DNA of 64,000 nucleotides from Diabrotica undecimpunctata (taxonomy: Eukaryota; Arthropoda; Insecta; Coleoptera; Chrysomelidae). Shown here one piece after another: positions 1 through 10,826 of this stretch. Numbering within the stretch: position 1 is the stretch's first letter; every line of letters begins with the position of its first letter. The translations under genes were made by a program, and so were the position numbers. Under the pieces are notes generated by a model. The model was not told the DNA's origin and made no database searches. It worked only from the letters and a program-made list of their open reading frames with translations. Location of the stretch: NCBI RefSeq assembly GCF_040954645.1, contig NC_092806.1:148952429-149016428 (forward strand), read 5' to 3'.

Positions 1-520
1 CTCGGCGAGCATTTTATTTTACCATATCATACATAGCCTTAATAACTCCGATATTTAATTTCGAAGGAACAGCGGATAGCAGCCGCTGCTTGTTTGTAAA
101 AGGAATCCTGCATTTGCCTTTGAATGGCCATGTGTGGCCTGGAATTTAATGAGTATGTAAAATCTGTGAGTGCCGATAGGAACATTTTATGTGGATTTCA
201 ATTTGTTCGACAACTTTCAGCGATGGAAAATTTAGGGATAGTCTTTGTCTTTATTCGTAAAGTTTGTTTTTATTTGCATAATGATTATAGGAGAAGTTTA
301 CACAAAAAAAAAATTAACAGTATAAAAAATGATCTATACCATATATCTAGGGTTTAAGTGTTTGTAAGAGTATCTATGAAAACAAAAAATAGTTCCCTTT
401 TAAAGTATCAATGTACAGAATTTCATCAAATTGTGTTGATTAAATAGTGCTAAAAAAGCTTGCAGCTAAACTTTTTTGTGGATGTTGTACTTTGGATAAT
501 TTCAGTCAGAATTTATCTAA
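1..520. other. No recognisable gene
   Basis: AT-rich sequence with only short open frames that show no recognisable motif. I see no repeat structure here that I can name. Confidence 0.6.
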
Positions 521-529
521 TATCTAGAA

Positions 530-1049
530 ATATTGAAATTGGATATTCCAAGTCAATTGTTCGAGCTAATTCAGATTCAAACCCGAAAAGTCAAACTAAC
601 GTCTTCAAAATACTTCCCACTTTCAGTGGTTCGCATAGAGGGGTGCCATCTGATTTGACAGCTAGGTACAAAAACGATTAAGTAAAATCGTATTCTGTTT
701 CTCTGGGTTATCGAAATGTGAAAACGATTGGAATTTTCAGCAAAACCTTGCTACTTCTCTGATGAAATAAATACCAAATATTATAGCATTGGAGCATGTT
801 CCCACTAAAAATGGAAAGTATTTTGGAGACATTAGTTGGATTTTGCGATTTTGACTCTAAATCAGCTCGAGCGACTGACGAGGTAAATATATCGAAATAA
901 CAGGTATATATTTTTATTGATTTCGATTCAAACGTGAAAAGTTTGACTAATTTTTGCTCCATCGCCATCATGTTTAGCTTTTATTTCATCAGAGCAGTAG
1001 CAAGCTTTTACTGCAAGTCTTAAACGTGTTGGTGTACAGTGGAGATATG
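530..1049 (-). repeat. PLE-type terminal region with inverted repeats
   Basis: A segment near 545-640 recurs in inverted orientation near 789-895 at moderate identity, sharing a word like CCAACTAATGTCTCCAAAAT. A second inverted pair (about 748-775 and 982-1007) shares ATTTCATCAGAG. A third, direct, short copy lies near 920-950. The block sits immediately 3' of a minus-strand Penelope-like GIY-YIG relic, which is where a PLE terminal repeat (pLTR) would be expected. A related sequence occurs at 26.6-26.7 kb. The plus strand at 875-897 holds a hammerhead-like core (CTGACGA, a 4-bp stem, GAAA). The assignment to a PLE terminus is inference from position and motif. Confidence 0.5.
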
Positions 1050-1515
1050 TTATGACTCGATTGAAACAGTTGAAGATTGACTGGTTTCACTGATATAGAC
1101 ACCTTCACAGTTATTACAACATGGTATCTCGTAAACAACATGTGATTTTTTGAGTTTGGGAGTTTGTGTTTTTAGTTTAGTGAAACATTTATCTAAAAGG
1201 TTGTTGCCTTTGTGACCCACTGTTATGTTATGTTTGGCTAAAAGATTTGTTAGTTGTTTGGATAAATATTTTATATATGGAAGAGTTGTATACGTAGTCT
1301 TGATACTGTTGGGTTTATTGTTATTTGTATTGTTGTAAAATTTATTAAGTCTTGATTTAAAAATAGTTTTAATTAGATGTTCAGGATATGCATTATTTAG
1401 AACGGCATTTTTGCTTTTTTTGAGCTTTTTTATAGAACGACTTATAATTACAGACCTCTTATGGAAGAATGGATGATGAGATTGATAGTCGAGATATCGT
1501 GAAGACCATGTTTCT
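1050..1515 (-). pseudogene. Penelope-like element, GIY-YIG C-terminal relic
   Basis: Translated on the minus strand, the segment reads ETWSSRYLDYQSHHPFFHKR at its start, a typical end of the Penelope RT domain. It ends with YEIPCCNNCEGVYISETSQ, the first part of a GIY-YIG endonuclease with its Cys-x2-Cys linker. In intact PLEs this protein is a reverse transcriptase plus a nicking endonuclease used for integration. Only the RT tail, linker and the beginning of the endonuclease remain; the frame stops at 1050-1052 soon after GVYIS, so the catalytic Arg, His and Glu of the nuclease are missing. The usual GET/GQT after GVYI is SET here. No RT core with a YADD box is visible upstream. It is a 5'-truncated, dead copy. 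Confidence 0.75.
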
Positions 1516-2674
1516 TTTGTATATCACATGGTTGAAACTGTGTTATTAATCCAGTAGATCATGAGATATCAGATATCAATCTTTGCTTCTGTCAATTTAC
1601 TAACGTCGGTGTCTCATTTTACGTTTTGGTAAGTTTTTTTTATATATTTTACAATAACTTTTGTTAGTAATCTTGGACATTTTAGAATCTAGTTACCCAC
1701 TGAAACGTTGATTTCAATGACACAAAAAATCTTGTTCCAAATTTAATATTACTTCTTGAACCTAAACCCCAAAAATACTAATACTAAAACATTGATTTTT
1801 TTCGCAGTCGCATAAGTTCTAGATCTAACTCTAGATTAACCATACTACTAATTTCGATACATCAACTTTTTTGTAAAAATCATTATCGGCCCTATTTAGT
1901 TAATTGTTTTAGTTTTATCTATAAATTTTCATGATTTCTATTAAGGTGTAATTTGTGTTTTCGTAATAAAAAATAAGTTGCAATAAAATTAAACTTTACG
2001 CTTTATTAACGTAATAGCGAAAACCTTACATTAAAATCTTTTAATGTAATAATACGAATTTTATTAAGCATTATTATGTAATGAAGGAAATAATATAAAT
2101 TTTTAAAATTATCCATGAAAATAAATTGCACTTATTTATTATTATATTATAATTTTAATCATTTATTATGGCATCCCTGAAGACGAATTGTGTGTTTTGT
2201 CATGTGTTTTTCACACTTTTTATAGAAAAATTTACATTAAAGTAAAAAACTTTTGATGAATAATGGCTAACCTAAACTAACGTAACCTATACGTGAGTTA
2301 AAAGAAATGTCGATACAAAGAAATGTTAGGAGACGGAAAATGCACATCATAATGACCACTACACTCCATACGGGGGGTCAGAAATGAAGAGGGAGATAAT
2401 AGTACTTGTTTATTAAAATTTTAAATTATTCAAAGTAACATTTCAGAACACTTAATGAGATAATCTGATCATACAGACAATCATCAAAGCATACAGAGCC
2501 CTGCTCGAAACAAGGACAATAAAGTCCTATAGAAGATAGCAGCCAACTTTTTTATATATTCCTTTAAGTATAAATTTTAAAAAAATTGGGAGATGGCTCA
2601 TAAGGCTTATTCTTAAATAGTCTATTATATAGATTATAATAAAATATACTGTATATAAAATATAAAAATAGAAT
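1516..2674. other. No recognisable gene
   Basis: Very AT-rich sequence with no long frame and no motif I recognise. It ends at the target duplication of the 415-bp MITE. Confidence 0.6.
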
Positions 2675-2682
2675 CGGACCGT

Positions 2683-3097
2683 CATCGAGCAAAAAGACAA
2701 AAGAGGGAATGTAAAGGTAGTGGGGGCAAAAATATTGTTAGACAGGAAGTGCCATCTTGAGAGGCCAAATTAAACAAGGAAAGAGAGTATTTCCTTGTTT
2801 AAGAAATCAAATTTAGTTGGGTTATGTTATTATTTGTCCCAACTGTCGCATGAAATCTTATTTATATTGAAGTTTTTTAACAATTGTTTCACATTTTAGA
2901 CTGTTATCGTTAATATTTAATTAAAATTTTCTCTTCTAAGACACATTCTGAAAACTATTTTATAGCTACTGTTAATAAGTGTCGGAAAATTTAAATTTGG
3001 CGCATTCGCATTTCCGGATATGTCCGCCATCAGAGGCCACTTTTTTGGTCGCCTTTTCATAACGATTAGATTCCCTCTTTTGTCTTTTTGCTCGATG
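2683..3097. mobile_element. 415-bp MITE, copy A, with 8-bp TSD
   Basis: The element begins with CATCGAGCAAAAAGACAAAA and ends with its reverse complement; the terminal inverted repeat is perfect over 28 bp. It is flanked by a perfect 8-bp duplication CGGACCGT (2675-2682 and 3098-3105). It has no coding capacity; the 69-codon minus-strand frame across the right end has no motif. A second copy of exactly the same length lies at 32983-33397 and differs at about eight positions. An 8-bp TSD with ends starting CA fits the hAT or P superfamilies; which one mobilised it cannot be told from the ends alone. Confidence 0.92.
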
Positions 3098-3105
3098 CGG
3101 ACCGT

Positions 3106-4079
3106 GCAAGTTCGGAAGAGCGACACCTGGTGTCGTAAATCAGCAAAATTTACTGCGCTTTCATGTTAGATCGAGGTTACCGGATAAATATCAAGGACGT
3201 AGCCCCAAAAAAGAATAAGAAGAAAAAGTAAGATTGAGGTTATGTCGGTATGTTATTAAAAGGTAAACGTTTTATGTAGTGTAAATACAAATAAATATAC
3301 ATATTATTAAATTACAGCATTACTGTTAATATGGATGCAATAAATTTTTTCAGGGGAGACAAAAAACTTTCTGTAAATTTTTGTTTTAGCAAATAGAAAA
3401 AACCAAGATACATTTGTGTAAATATAACAAATTTGACATTTGAAGATATTTTTAAAAAGTTCTTTTGATCTTTTTGATCTTTTTTAATGGCATAGATATT
3501 AATCATTCAGCCAGTCACAATCAGATTATAGTGTAATTATTGAGTAATTGTCTTGTTACTTAGCTGAGTAAACTTCACTTATTTATTCTTAATAAATAAT
3601 ATTATTAAAATATATAGAATAAAACTTAAATTCACAATGTTTTATTGTATTTTTACAATTTATAACGCAGCATTTATTAAATCCCATTGTCTTCAGTGAC
3701 AGAAGGTGTAAATAAACAAACGAATATGAAATATGACAATTTTGACAATATGAATTTATGAAATCTATGAAATGTGCAGTAAAAAAAGCAAGATTTGTCC
3801 GCTACTTGCGCACGATCGTTTCTCGTATCACATCCAAGTACTTGCACGTCGCCTCTCAAATTAAAGAATATCTAAATATTTTATTTGTATTATAGATCAT
3901 TTTCCTCTTTGTTATTTTTCTATTTATACCTGTCACTGTTTTAATGTATAAAAATCATTCTTCGTATTGGTATTGAAAATACATATTATTGTAAAGTCAT
4001 AAATCATTGCGCTAGAACTAAATGGCCTGTCTATTGCACGTTACGTGACCAATATGGAAATAACAATTATTATCGTTAA
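3106..4079. other. No recognisable gene
   Basis: AT-rich sequence without recognisable coding motifs. A short stretch at 3478-3520 (TTTTTTAATGGC followed by CATTCAGCCA) resembles 8345-8385, just downstream of the Tc1-like element, in the same orientation; it may be shared repeat sequence. Confidence 0.5.
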
Positions 4080-4520
4080 GCTAAACAAATACGATTGTTA
4101 AATCAACAACGAGAAAAGTTGAAAAATGACAAGAATTGTTATGGATTACTCAACAATGAAACACGCGCAATTATAAATGAGTTTTATTTTTAATAACATT
4201 TTCATCAAAATGCCGAGGCTGTATTTCAAAATCTCATTCAGTTCAATCATATTTAGTTGTTGTGTTTAAAAAGAGATTTTAATGCATTTTATTATAATGT
4301 ATTAAAAGGAGATTTTAAACCATTGGAGAAAACAACATTAAATGAAAATAAAATATACGAGAACGATAATATTGTGGAACGCTGGGAAAAACTCAAAAAT
4401 TTCATAACGTATGTCCCTAAAGTTTTCGGAAAATTAGGAAGCATTGCCTCAAGTTGCCATTGGAAACCAAAGTTAGTAAACAACTTAAACGATATAAACA
4501 ATGTTAGTTTTGACAAATAA
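4080..4520 (+). pseudogene. Unidentified coding-like relic
   Basis: One reading frame stays protein-like over about 140 codons despite three in-frame stops near 4185-4254. The longest open part is 4257-4520. Recognisable-looking stretches are NDKNCYGLLNNETRAIINEF, YYNVLKGDFKPLEKTT and FGKLGSIASSCHWKPK. The composition (many charged and aromatic residues, W and C) is unlike random AT-rich translation. I do not recognise the family. It could be the relic of an accessory open frame of a transposon or a processed pseudogene of a host gene. It lies directly upstream of the Tc1-like transposase relic, in the same orientation but in a different frame, so a link to that element is possible but not shown. 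Confidence 0.3.
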
Positions 4521-4534
4521 GGTTCGTTAAGATA

Positions 4535-5213
4535 CAAAATGTACAAACTTAATATTCGTCAAAGTATTTATCGTTTAGATGGACATGTACCAAAAAGGTT
4601 TTTGTAAGCATTATTAGTGCTTTAAATATGTCTGTGTCAACAATTTACCAGACAATTAAAGAGTGCGAAAATGGTGTACCATGTCTTAAGTGGAAGACCA
4701 AGAGTTTTAACTCCTGTTCGGGAACAGACATTAATTCAGTGTGTGGAGAACGAGTTAGGAAAATCTTTGCGAAATGTTGGCCACAGATGTAATGTTTCAT
4801 GAATGACTGTAAGTAGAACAACTTTTAGAAATAATTTAAAACTATATAAAAAATAAATTTCAAAGTATACACCAGCCCAATTAGAAAAAATTCCTAGATG
4901 TTGCCGTGCATTGAGACGTGTTCATTTTCCTGGTAAAATTCTCATTATTCATGATGAAAAGTATTTTACTTTATTCAATTTCTAATTAAAGCGCAACGAC
5001 GGATTTTATACACGCAATGCACAAGATGCACCAGACGAAGTTGGGTCTAAGGAAAAAGTGAAATTTGCCGATAAAATTTTGGTATGGTGTGCCATCTCAG
5101 AAGGTGGTGTTTCACAGCCGTTTGTTGGGCGTGTTCGCGGTGAGGCTCTCAATACTGACAATTACGTTGACAGGTGTCTTACAAAGCTTGTTCAATTAAT
5201 AAATACTCATCAC
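4535..5213 (+). pseudogene. Tc1/mariner-like transposase, N-terminal part
   Basis: Conceptual translation, with several stops and frame changes, gives an N-terminal helix-turn-helix region (IRQSIYRLDGHVPKR then LNMSVSTIYQTIKECENGV). The first catalytic block follows: IIHDEKYFTLFNF, holding the first Asp, then TRNAQDAPDEVGSKEK and ADKILVWCAISEGGVSQPF. The RVRGEALNTDNYVDRCL stretch is typical of IS630/Tc1-type DDE transposases. The frame is cut at 5213, where the hAT element is inserted, and resumes at 7951. The lesions and the insertion make it non-functional. No terminal inverted repeats could be located with confidence. Confidence 0.75.
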
Positions 5214-5446
5214 TAGACTTCGGCAAATATGCAAATAAAAATGTAGAAAATATTCGCATAAATATGCACGTGTTTACCCGAAAATATGCAAATATTTTAC
5301 AAAATATGCATACAAATAAATAAAAAAATCGTAAAATAATAACAATTTTATTTAAAAAAAAAGTGTACATAACTAAATATTTCCTACTATTCATTAAGAT
5401 TTACATTTATTTTAAGTAACTACATCATTTTTAAGTATGAATAAAC

Positions 5447-7376
5447 TTATTTAGAATTATGGTAACAATAAATGACCAAGTGGTGTTCAAAATTTTCTAA
5501 CAAAAACTTGTGGCTTCTGTCTGAGTACATATATTTATATATGGAAAAACTTCGTTCAACATCAACTGATGTAACGGTAGCATTTTTCAAACTAACCAAA
5601 ACATTTGGTTCTAAATTAATTGTTTCCAAAATATTTCCAGCTAGAACACTGACTACTTCAGAAAGAATATGGTAACCTTTATTTTTTTCCATAGTAGCTT
5701 CAAATTTTTTTAAAATATCTTTTCCAATATTACCTCTAACGTTCCGACAACATGACGCAAATTCTTTTAATAATGCTGTACTTTCGAACAATGACAGTTT
5801 TGGTGATTCTAACTGAGTAATTGTTTTTTGAACAAAACTAAAATTTGATATTTCACCACATAGGTTGTGGTGGAAGAGGAATGTTAGGTAACATTTCTTT
5901 ATAAAGTTGAATTTTTATAGGAGATTTAAGAAATTCTTTTTTGACACTGGATATCATGGTATTTACAAGAGGAAACTTTTTTCGTATTTCCTCTGCAACT
6001 CTGTTTAATCCATGCGCTACACAAGTAACATGTATTAAATCTGGGAAAAATATTTTTAAATTTTGTCCTGCTTTCACCATATAAGGAGCAGCATCCGATA
6101 AAATAAGCAGTAATTTATTAGAAGGAATAGTTGTCGGAAGAAAAAAAGTTGCTAATGTTTCTTGTATAAAACGCGAAATTGTTAAAGCATTTGTTTTCTC
6201 AAGTTGCTGGCATGAAATAAGATGAGATTTTGGTAAGGTATCTTCTTTAAGAACACCAATCAATAAATGAGCATTATACTTTCCTGAGGAATCAGTGGTT
6301 TCGTCTACAGATATGTAAAAATAATTATCTGCAATTTCTTCCTTAATATTAATTAACACCGACGAGTATAGCCCGTTCACATTATTTCTTCTTAGGGACC
6401 GATCACTTGGAACATTAAGTTTGCAATATTTTTTTAGAAACGAACTAAAATTTACATTTGCTAATTTTGAAAGCGGTATGTTTGCAGACACTAATGCGCG
6501 ACACAAGTCTTCATTAAAAGTTTCTTGCTCATCTAATTTTTTTGAAGTAGATTGGAAACATTTAGCCATTGAAGTTTGATGTTTTCCTCCTATTTTTCCT
6601 TTTTTTGCAATGTGTGAAGCAGTTCTCACATGTTGGTCTATCTAAAATTTCTTCTCACATGCTATCTATAAATAAAAATAAAAACCTTTATTTTAACCCA
6701 ACCTTTAAAATATAAAAATATACAAGGTGTTTTTGGTTAATCAAATAACTGGTTTGGAAAAAAAAACACTCGCTAAGTGTTTTAAATGCAGTATTAATCC
6801 ACAAATTAGTTTTTGTTACTAACCATTAGTACATCATATAACTTATTTTAAAATTCAACAAAAGTTTTTTTTTGTTAATTCAATTACAATAAAAATAATT
6901 GTGTTTTAGAATAGCTGACTTCATAAAAAAAAGTAAAGGTGAAAAATTTTTCTAAATACACACCATTGTATTGTACCATGGACAATTTTTTCTCACTAAA
7001 GGAAGCTATTTTTCATTTAAAAACAACCTACGAGTACTAAATTTCAAGTAAATACGTTTATTGGTTTTAAAGTTATTGTTGTTATTAACTAAAATAATTG
7101 AATTTTTTTAAATTTTAACACCCTGTATCTCGAAAAGTAAATAAGTTTGACCCCTCATTAACTATATCGTTTTGTTCAATTTTTCGAGAAGTATCTACAG
7201 TCAAACGTTGTAAGTGTCATTTGGAAACACCCTGTATGTATGAAATATTAGATATTTAATAGAAAATATTAGATACTTACAATTTTGCCACAGACTGAAC
7301 AGTAGATTTTTCCCATATCCATAGACAGCTCTTTATAAGGTTTAATCCAAGTTGAAGCACTGGTTGTTTTAGGCAT
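5447..7376 (-). pseudogene. hAT transposase (CGGBP1-like, BED finger), copy A
   Basis: Exon 1 is 7376-7281 (ATG at 7376-7374) and reads MPKTTSASTWIKPYKEL up to YCSVCGK. A GT-AG intron spans 7280-6666. Exon 2 completes a BED-type zinc finger (Cys-x2-Cys, then His-x5-His in HVRTASH), followed by the DDE core with SVDETTDSSGKY and LSDAAPYM. The C-terminal dimerisation domain is at 5447-5791 (VTSVDVERSFS). hAT transposases cut and paste their own DNA in the nucleus. Lesions: a stop in exon 2 (CAG in copy B, TAG here, near 6645) and a deletion of about 170 bp after PLPPQP near 5855 that removes part of the helical insertion region. The family resembles insect CGGBP1-like/DUF659 proteins. Confidence 0.85.
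6723..7234. mobile_element. MITE inside the hAT intron, copy A
   Basis: Within the intron of hAT copy A, a 512-bp block is bounded by CAAGGTGTTTTT on the left and AAACACCCTG on the right, and flanked by TA dinucleotides. The ends look like those of short Tc1/mariner-derived elements. The same block sits at the same place in hAT copy B (17092-17606), so it was present before the hAT element multiplied. There is no coding capacity. Confidence 0.65.
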
Positions 7377-7950
7377 TATAAAATCACAATTTTCCTTTTT
7401 GTTACGCACAACGAGTGTTTACGCTTTGAATATCAAAACAAAAATGATTTACAAATCTGAGCATCAAATTAGAAATGTTTAGGTACCTAATTCAATAAAC
7501 TGTGAGATTTTGGAAAATCCCTAAATTAGGAACAAAACTATTAGCCGTTTACCTGCTGTTAAGATACAATAAATTGTAGATAGATTTGGGGATTAGATCA
7601 TAAAATGCAAATGAGCGAACCCTTAGCGATTATCCAATAACTGAATGCCTCAGTGACCGAGACTTTCTAAGAATGTTGAAGGCTACTTAAATTGATCTTC
7701 TTTGAAATTGTAAATGTTTTGTACCTGTAGAGATTACGTACTTAGATCATTTCTTGATTAAAATGACTACAAAATTTTATACAAGAATTGAAATAAATTC
7801 GTATGTTTAAAAATTTTCAAATACAGTATAAAAATCTGAACTTTTATGCACTTTATGCAAACTTTTATACAAATATGCCAAAATATGAAATATTTGCATA
7901 AAATATGCACAATATGCAAAATATGCAATATGCATATTTGCCGAAGTCTA

Positions 7951-8330
7951 CTCATCACCTTAATAATGAAATCATATTTTGGCCCGACCTAGCGTCATGC
8001 CTTACGCCAGGAGAACGACAGATTGGTTAACTGCTCAAAATATAAATTTTATTCCCAAACGCGACAACCCTCCAAATGTGCCTCAGGCGAGGCCTATAGA
8101 AGAGTTTTGGGCTGTTTTAAGTCGAGTGGTGTATAATAATGGCTGGGAAGCCCAAAATGAAGATCAGAAGGCGAAGAATTTTGCAAAAATTTCTCGAGAT
8201 CGACTTAGAAACGGTCCAAAGGCTACTTGCACGTGCAAGACCAAATTTTCGTGCCGTCGTGTCGGTCGGAGATCACGAACCACTTTCTGCTCTATAAAAA
8301 TACATTATAAAGCTTAAATATATAGACTTA
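7951..8330 (+). pseudogene. Tc1/mariner-like transposase, C-terminal part
   Basis: This is the continuation of the transposase cut at 5213. Directly after the hAT target duplication the reading continues HHLNNEIIFWPDLASC, which holds the second catalytic Asp. After a frame change it runs ARRTTDWLTAQNINFIPKRD and then NPPNVPQARPIEEFWAVLSR, where the Glu of PIEEFW is the third catalytic residue. The tail to 8317 is frame-shifted beyond the family's normal end. Removing the 2.7-kb hAT insertion and one duplication copy restores colinearity, which proves the nesting order. Confidence 0.78.
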
Positions 8331-8461
8331 AATTCCTGTATTTAGTTTTTTTTAATGGCTTTGAATTATTGATCCATTCAGCCACGATATATATGTATTA
8401 AGTTAATAATATAAATTTAATTTACAATAAAAAAATCCATATTTATTTCTTCCTTAGAGAC
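8331..8461. other. Spacer after Tc1-like element
   Basis: AT-rich spacer. It includes the 8345-8385 stretch that resembles 3478-3520. A terminal repeat of the Tc1-like element should lie hereabouts, but I cannot define it. Confidence 0.4.
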
Positions 8462-8765
8462 ATGTTTTAGTTAACGCAGCAACAGAATCACTTGGAGGGA
8501 GAAAAGTAACAAACATTCAATATTTAAAAAGAAAACCTTATGGTTTAGAGAGGAAGTAAAGACAAAAGATGAAGAAGGGAAGAAAAACTTTTTACAATAC
8601 AGAACACAACAAATACAACAGACATACAACCACTATAAACGAATCAGAAATCTAAGTAAATACTTTACTTAGATAAATAAAGAGGGAACACTGGTAGGGC
8701 TTCTCAAAACAGATGGGACACGCATTCTACGGAACACTAAAAGAAGTATGGAGAATGATCAGAAA
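8462..8765 (+). pseudogene. LINE fragment, endonuclease-RT linker
   Basis: Translation gives AATESLGGRKVTNIQ, then WFREEVKTKDEEGKKNFLQY and RTQQIQQTYNHYKRIRN. After a break it gives SKQMGHAFYGTLKEVWRMIR. This is the basic, helical linker between the endonuclease and reverse transcriptase domains of RTE-like LINEs. Both ends are truncated and the frame is broken. The plus orientation is opposite to the larger LINEs that follow. Confidence 0.55.
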
Positions 8766-9416
8766 CGTATATCGTTTGGTGTCGGTTTAAAAAAAAACAG
8801 ATTATTTTTTCGTAAACATACTTAAAAATCTACTTATTGATTTTTTTTTTCATTATGTCGATAATCTTAATGAATAATTAAATCTATCGTGTATTTCAAA
8901 TTTTGTAATAATTCTATTTATACCAATCTCGAACCGAAAACTTTCGACAAAGCAATTCAACAATGTTAAGTGGTTTCGACAATTTCTCATTTACTTTGTC
9001 ATTTGCATTCCTACTTAACGAACTAAACTGACGGGATAGCTTGAACCCTATAAAATGTAGTAGACATTGGGCCAATCCAATTAGATTTTAATTTAGTACT
9101 TCAAATAGTGTGTTCTAATTATTGCATTAAAGTTCAGTAAACGCCATTTCTTTTGTTTGTTTTTAAGAAACAAATTAGATTAAAAAACATTTCCAGCTAT
9201 TTTAGTTTACGAGCTTTATCAACAATTAATTTGTTTATAAAAAGTTTTTGACCACTTAGATCGAAATCCACCCTTAAAATTCGTAATCAGCCAAAAATAC
9301 ACAAAATGAATTTTATTAGATTTAAAAATGGAATTAACAATATCCTCTTTGAATTAATCTGTTGGTAGGTTAAATGGTGTATATATCATTAAACATATTT
9401 AATAAGAAATCTGTTC
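8766..9416. other. No recognisable gene
   Basis: AT-rich sequence with no coding motif. Two TTTCGACAA-like words occur near 8950 and 8978, reminiscent of the MULE end repeats at 54.3-56.3 kb, but they are too short to call. Confidence 0.5.
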
Positions 9417-9516
9417 TTCTTCTTCTTCTTCTTTTTGGCTTTTATTCTTCTTATTTATGTTTTCTATTTTCTTATCGTTGGTTTAAATGGTAATATTGGA
9501 TAGGTTATTATTAAGG

Positions 9517-9786
9517 TTATAATTTTATATGGTTGATCTGTAGGAATCTGATAAGAATTTTGATAATTTTAGGGTTAATCTCGCATAGAAGCATTGGTAT
9601 GTTAATTGGGGTTTTAATATTAATTTTGATCAGCTCCTGATAGACATCATAATCTTTTATTTTGTTTATTGAGCATTCCCAAAATATGTGTTCCAGTGTA
9701 TCCATTTGCCCACATTCACAGTATGGGTTATCGCGAATGTTGATTTTATATAAATGTACTCCTGTCAGGCAATGACCACTCCTCAT
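9517..9786 (-). pseudogene. LINE C-terminal Cys-His segment
   Basis: The frame reads MRSGHCLTGVHLYKI followed by NPYCECGQMDTLEHIFWECS. The Cys-x-Cys-Gly...His-x4-Cys pattern is the zinc-knuckle-like end commonly seen after RNase H in I/R1-type LINEs. It is separated from the RNase H frame by a frameshift near 9800. The frame stops at 9517 and 3' untranslated sequence follows. Confidence 0.75.
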
Positions 9787-9815
9787 TCTAATAATGGTAG
9801 TAATATGCCGCCTAT

Positions 9816-10811
9816 CTATGTATGGGATTGTGTCAAACCATGGTTTATTAGGAAAAAAATTATGTTGTTATACCACTTGCCTTTATATTGAAAAGAATTT
9901 AACCAATTATTTTGATGCATAGAACATATTTTATTTTTTAATAATGGCATGATATCCAAGTTACTTAATCGAATTTTAGCAGGAATATTTAATTCAGCCC
10001 CAATCTTTGCCAGTTTGTCAGCTATTTCATTTCCCTTGATATCATTATGTCCAGGAATCCAACATAATCTAATATCTTTTCCATATTTATTTAAATAGTA
10101 TAGTTTCTTTTTAACTTGCAAGACTCTGTAATCTTTTGTTGCAGTTATCATATTGTTATTAATGTTGTCTATAGCGCTCTTTGAGTCCGTAAATATTATA
10201 GCTTTATCAAAACTTTTTTCCTCACAAATCATTAGACCCTTTTGAATAGCTATTATTTCTGCTGTACAGATATTAATAAGTGAAGGAATTTTTTCAGAAA
10301 AGGAATAATTTATACTAGGTATGTGTATTCCTATGCCCGTTTTGGCTTCCTCAAGGTTTTGATTTTTTTGTTTTTTTGAAGCATCTGTAAATATTTGTAT
10401 GTAATTATAGTAATACGAATTTACAAAATTGTAATATTCCCAAAGGTTATGGGAACTATTTTTTTTTAATAATGTTTTTATAATTGGTACATTATAAGTG
10501 TAGATATCATATTCATTTGAGTAGCAGGCTGGTATGTCACTTGTGTTCATTGATGGTAAAAACTTTTTAACTTCTGTTAGAGCGTCAATCAAATATGTTG
10601 GATTTTTTCCCTTCCAATATCCTTGTTGATAACCATGATATTTTTTTAAGTCTAGAAGCATATTTAATAATAAGTGATTTGGAGTTGTGCTAATCTTTGC
10701 TATGTATTTCGTGGCAATCCATTTAAATCTATGGTGTAGATCGATAGTTGCACTTTCTGCTAAAATGACATTAGTGGAAGTAGATTTCATCATCCCATGT
10801 GTTGTTCTCAA
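9816..10811 (-). pseudogene. LINE RNase H domain
   Basis: This 331-codon open frame follows the RT frame after a frameshift. The first 150 residues are the RT-RNase H connector (HHRFKWIATKYIAKISTTPN). The RNase H domain then shows all four motifs: IQIFTDASKK (first Asp), TAEIIAIQKGL (Glu), AIIFTDSKSAIDNI (second Asp) and LCWIPGHNDIKGNEIADKLA (His and final Asp). The domain would remove the RNA template strand during second-strand synthesis. It stays open and retains every catalytic residue although the RT in front is broken, so this copy is probably only moderately old. Confidence 0.85.
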
Positions 10812-10826
10812 AGCTTGGAATTGTAT

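Larger units (their letters stand above)
5214..7950 (-). mobile_element. hAT transposon copy A inside Tc1-like element
   Basis: The element runs from TAGACTTCGGCAAATATGC at 5214 to its reverse complement ending at 7950. It is flanked by a perfect 8-bp duplication CTCATCAC (5206-5213 and 7951-7958). The duplication fits the nTnnnnAn consensus of hAT elements. Subterminal regions are packed with repeats of the word ATATGCA/TGCATAT, probably transposase binding sites. The single gene is on the minus strand. A second copy lies at 16376-19273 in the opposite orientation and is nearly identical over most of its length. Copy A is about 160 bp shorter, mainly through a deletion in the transposase near 5855. 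Confidence 0.95.

Noticed and set aside
5472..5675. Plus-strand frame MTKWCSKFSNK and its counterpart at 18811-19014
   Set aside because: Antisense shadow of the hAT dimerisation domain, duplicated because the transposon is duplicated.
9037..9150. CCCTATAAAATGTAG as a possible host promoter
   Set aside because: A TATA-like word alone in AT-rich DNA, with no downstream gene.
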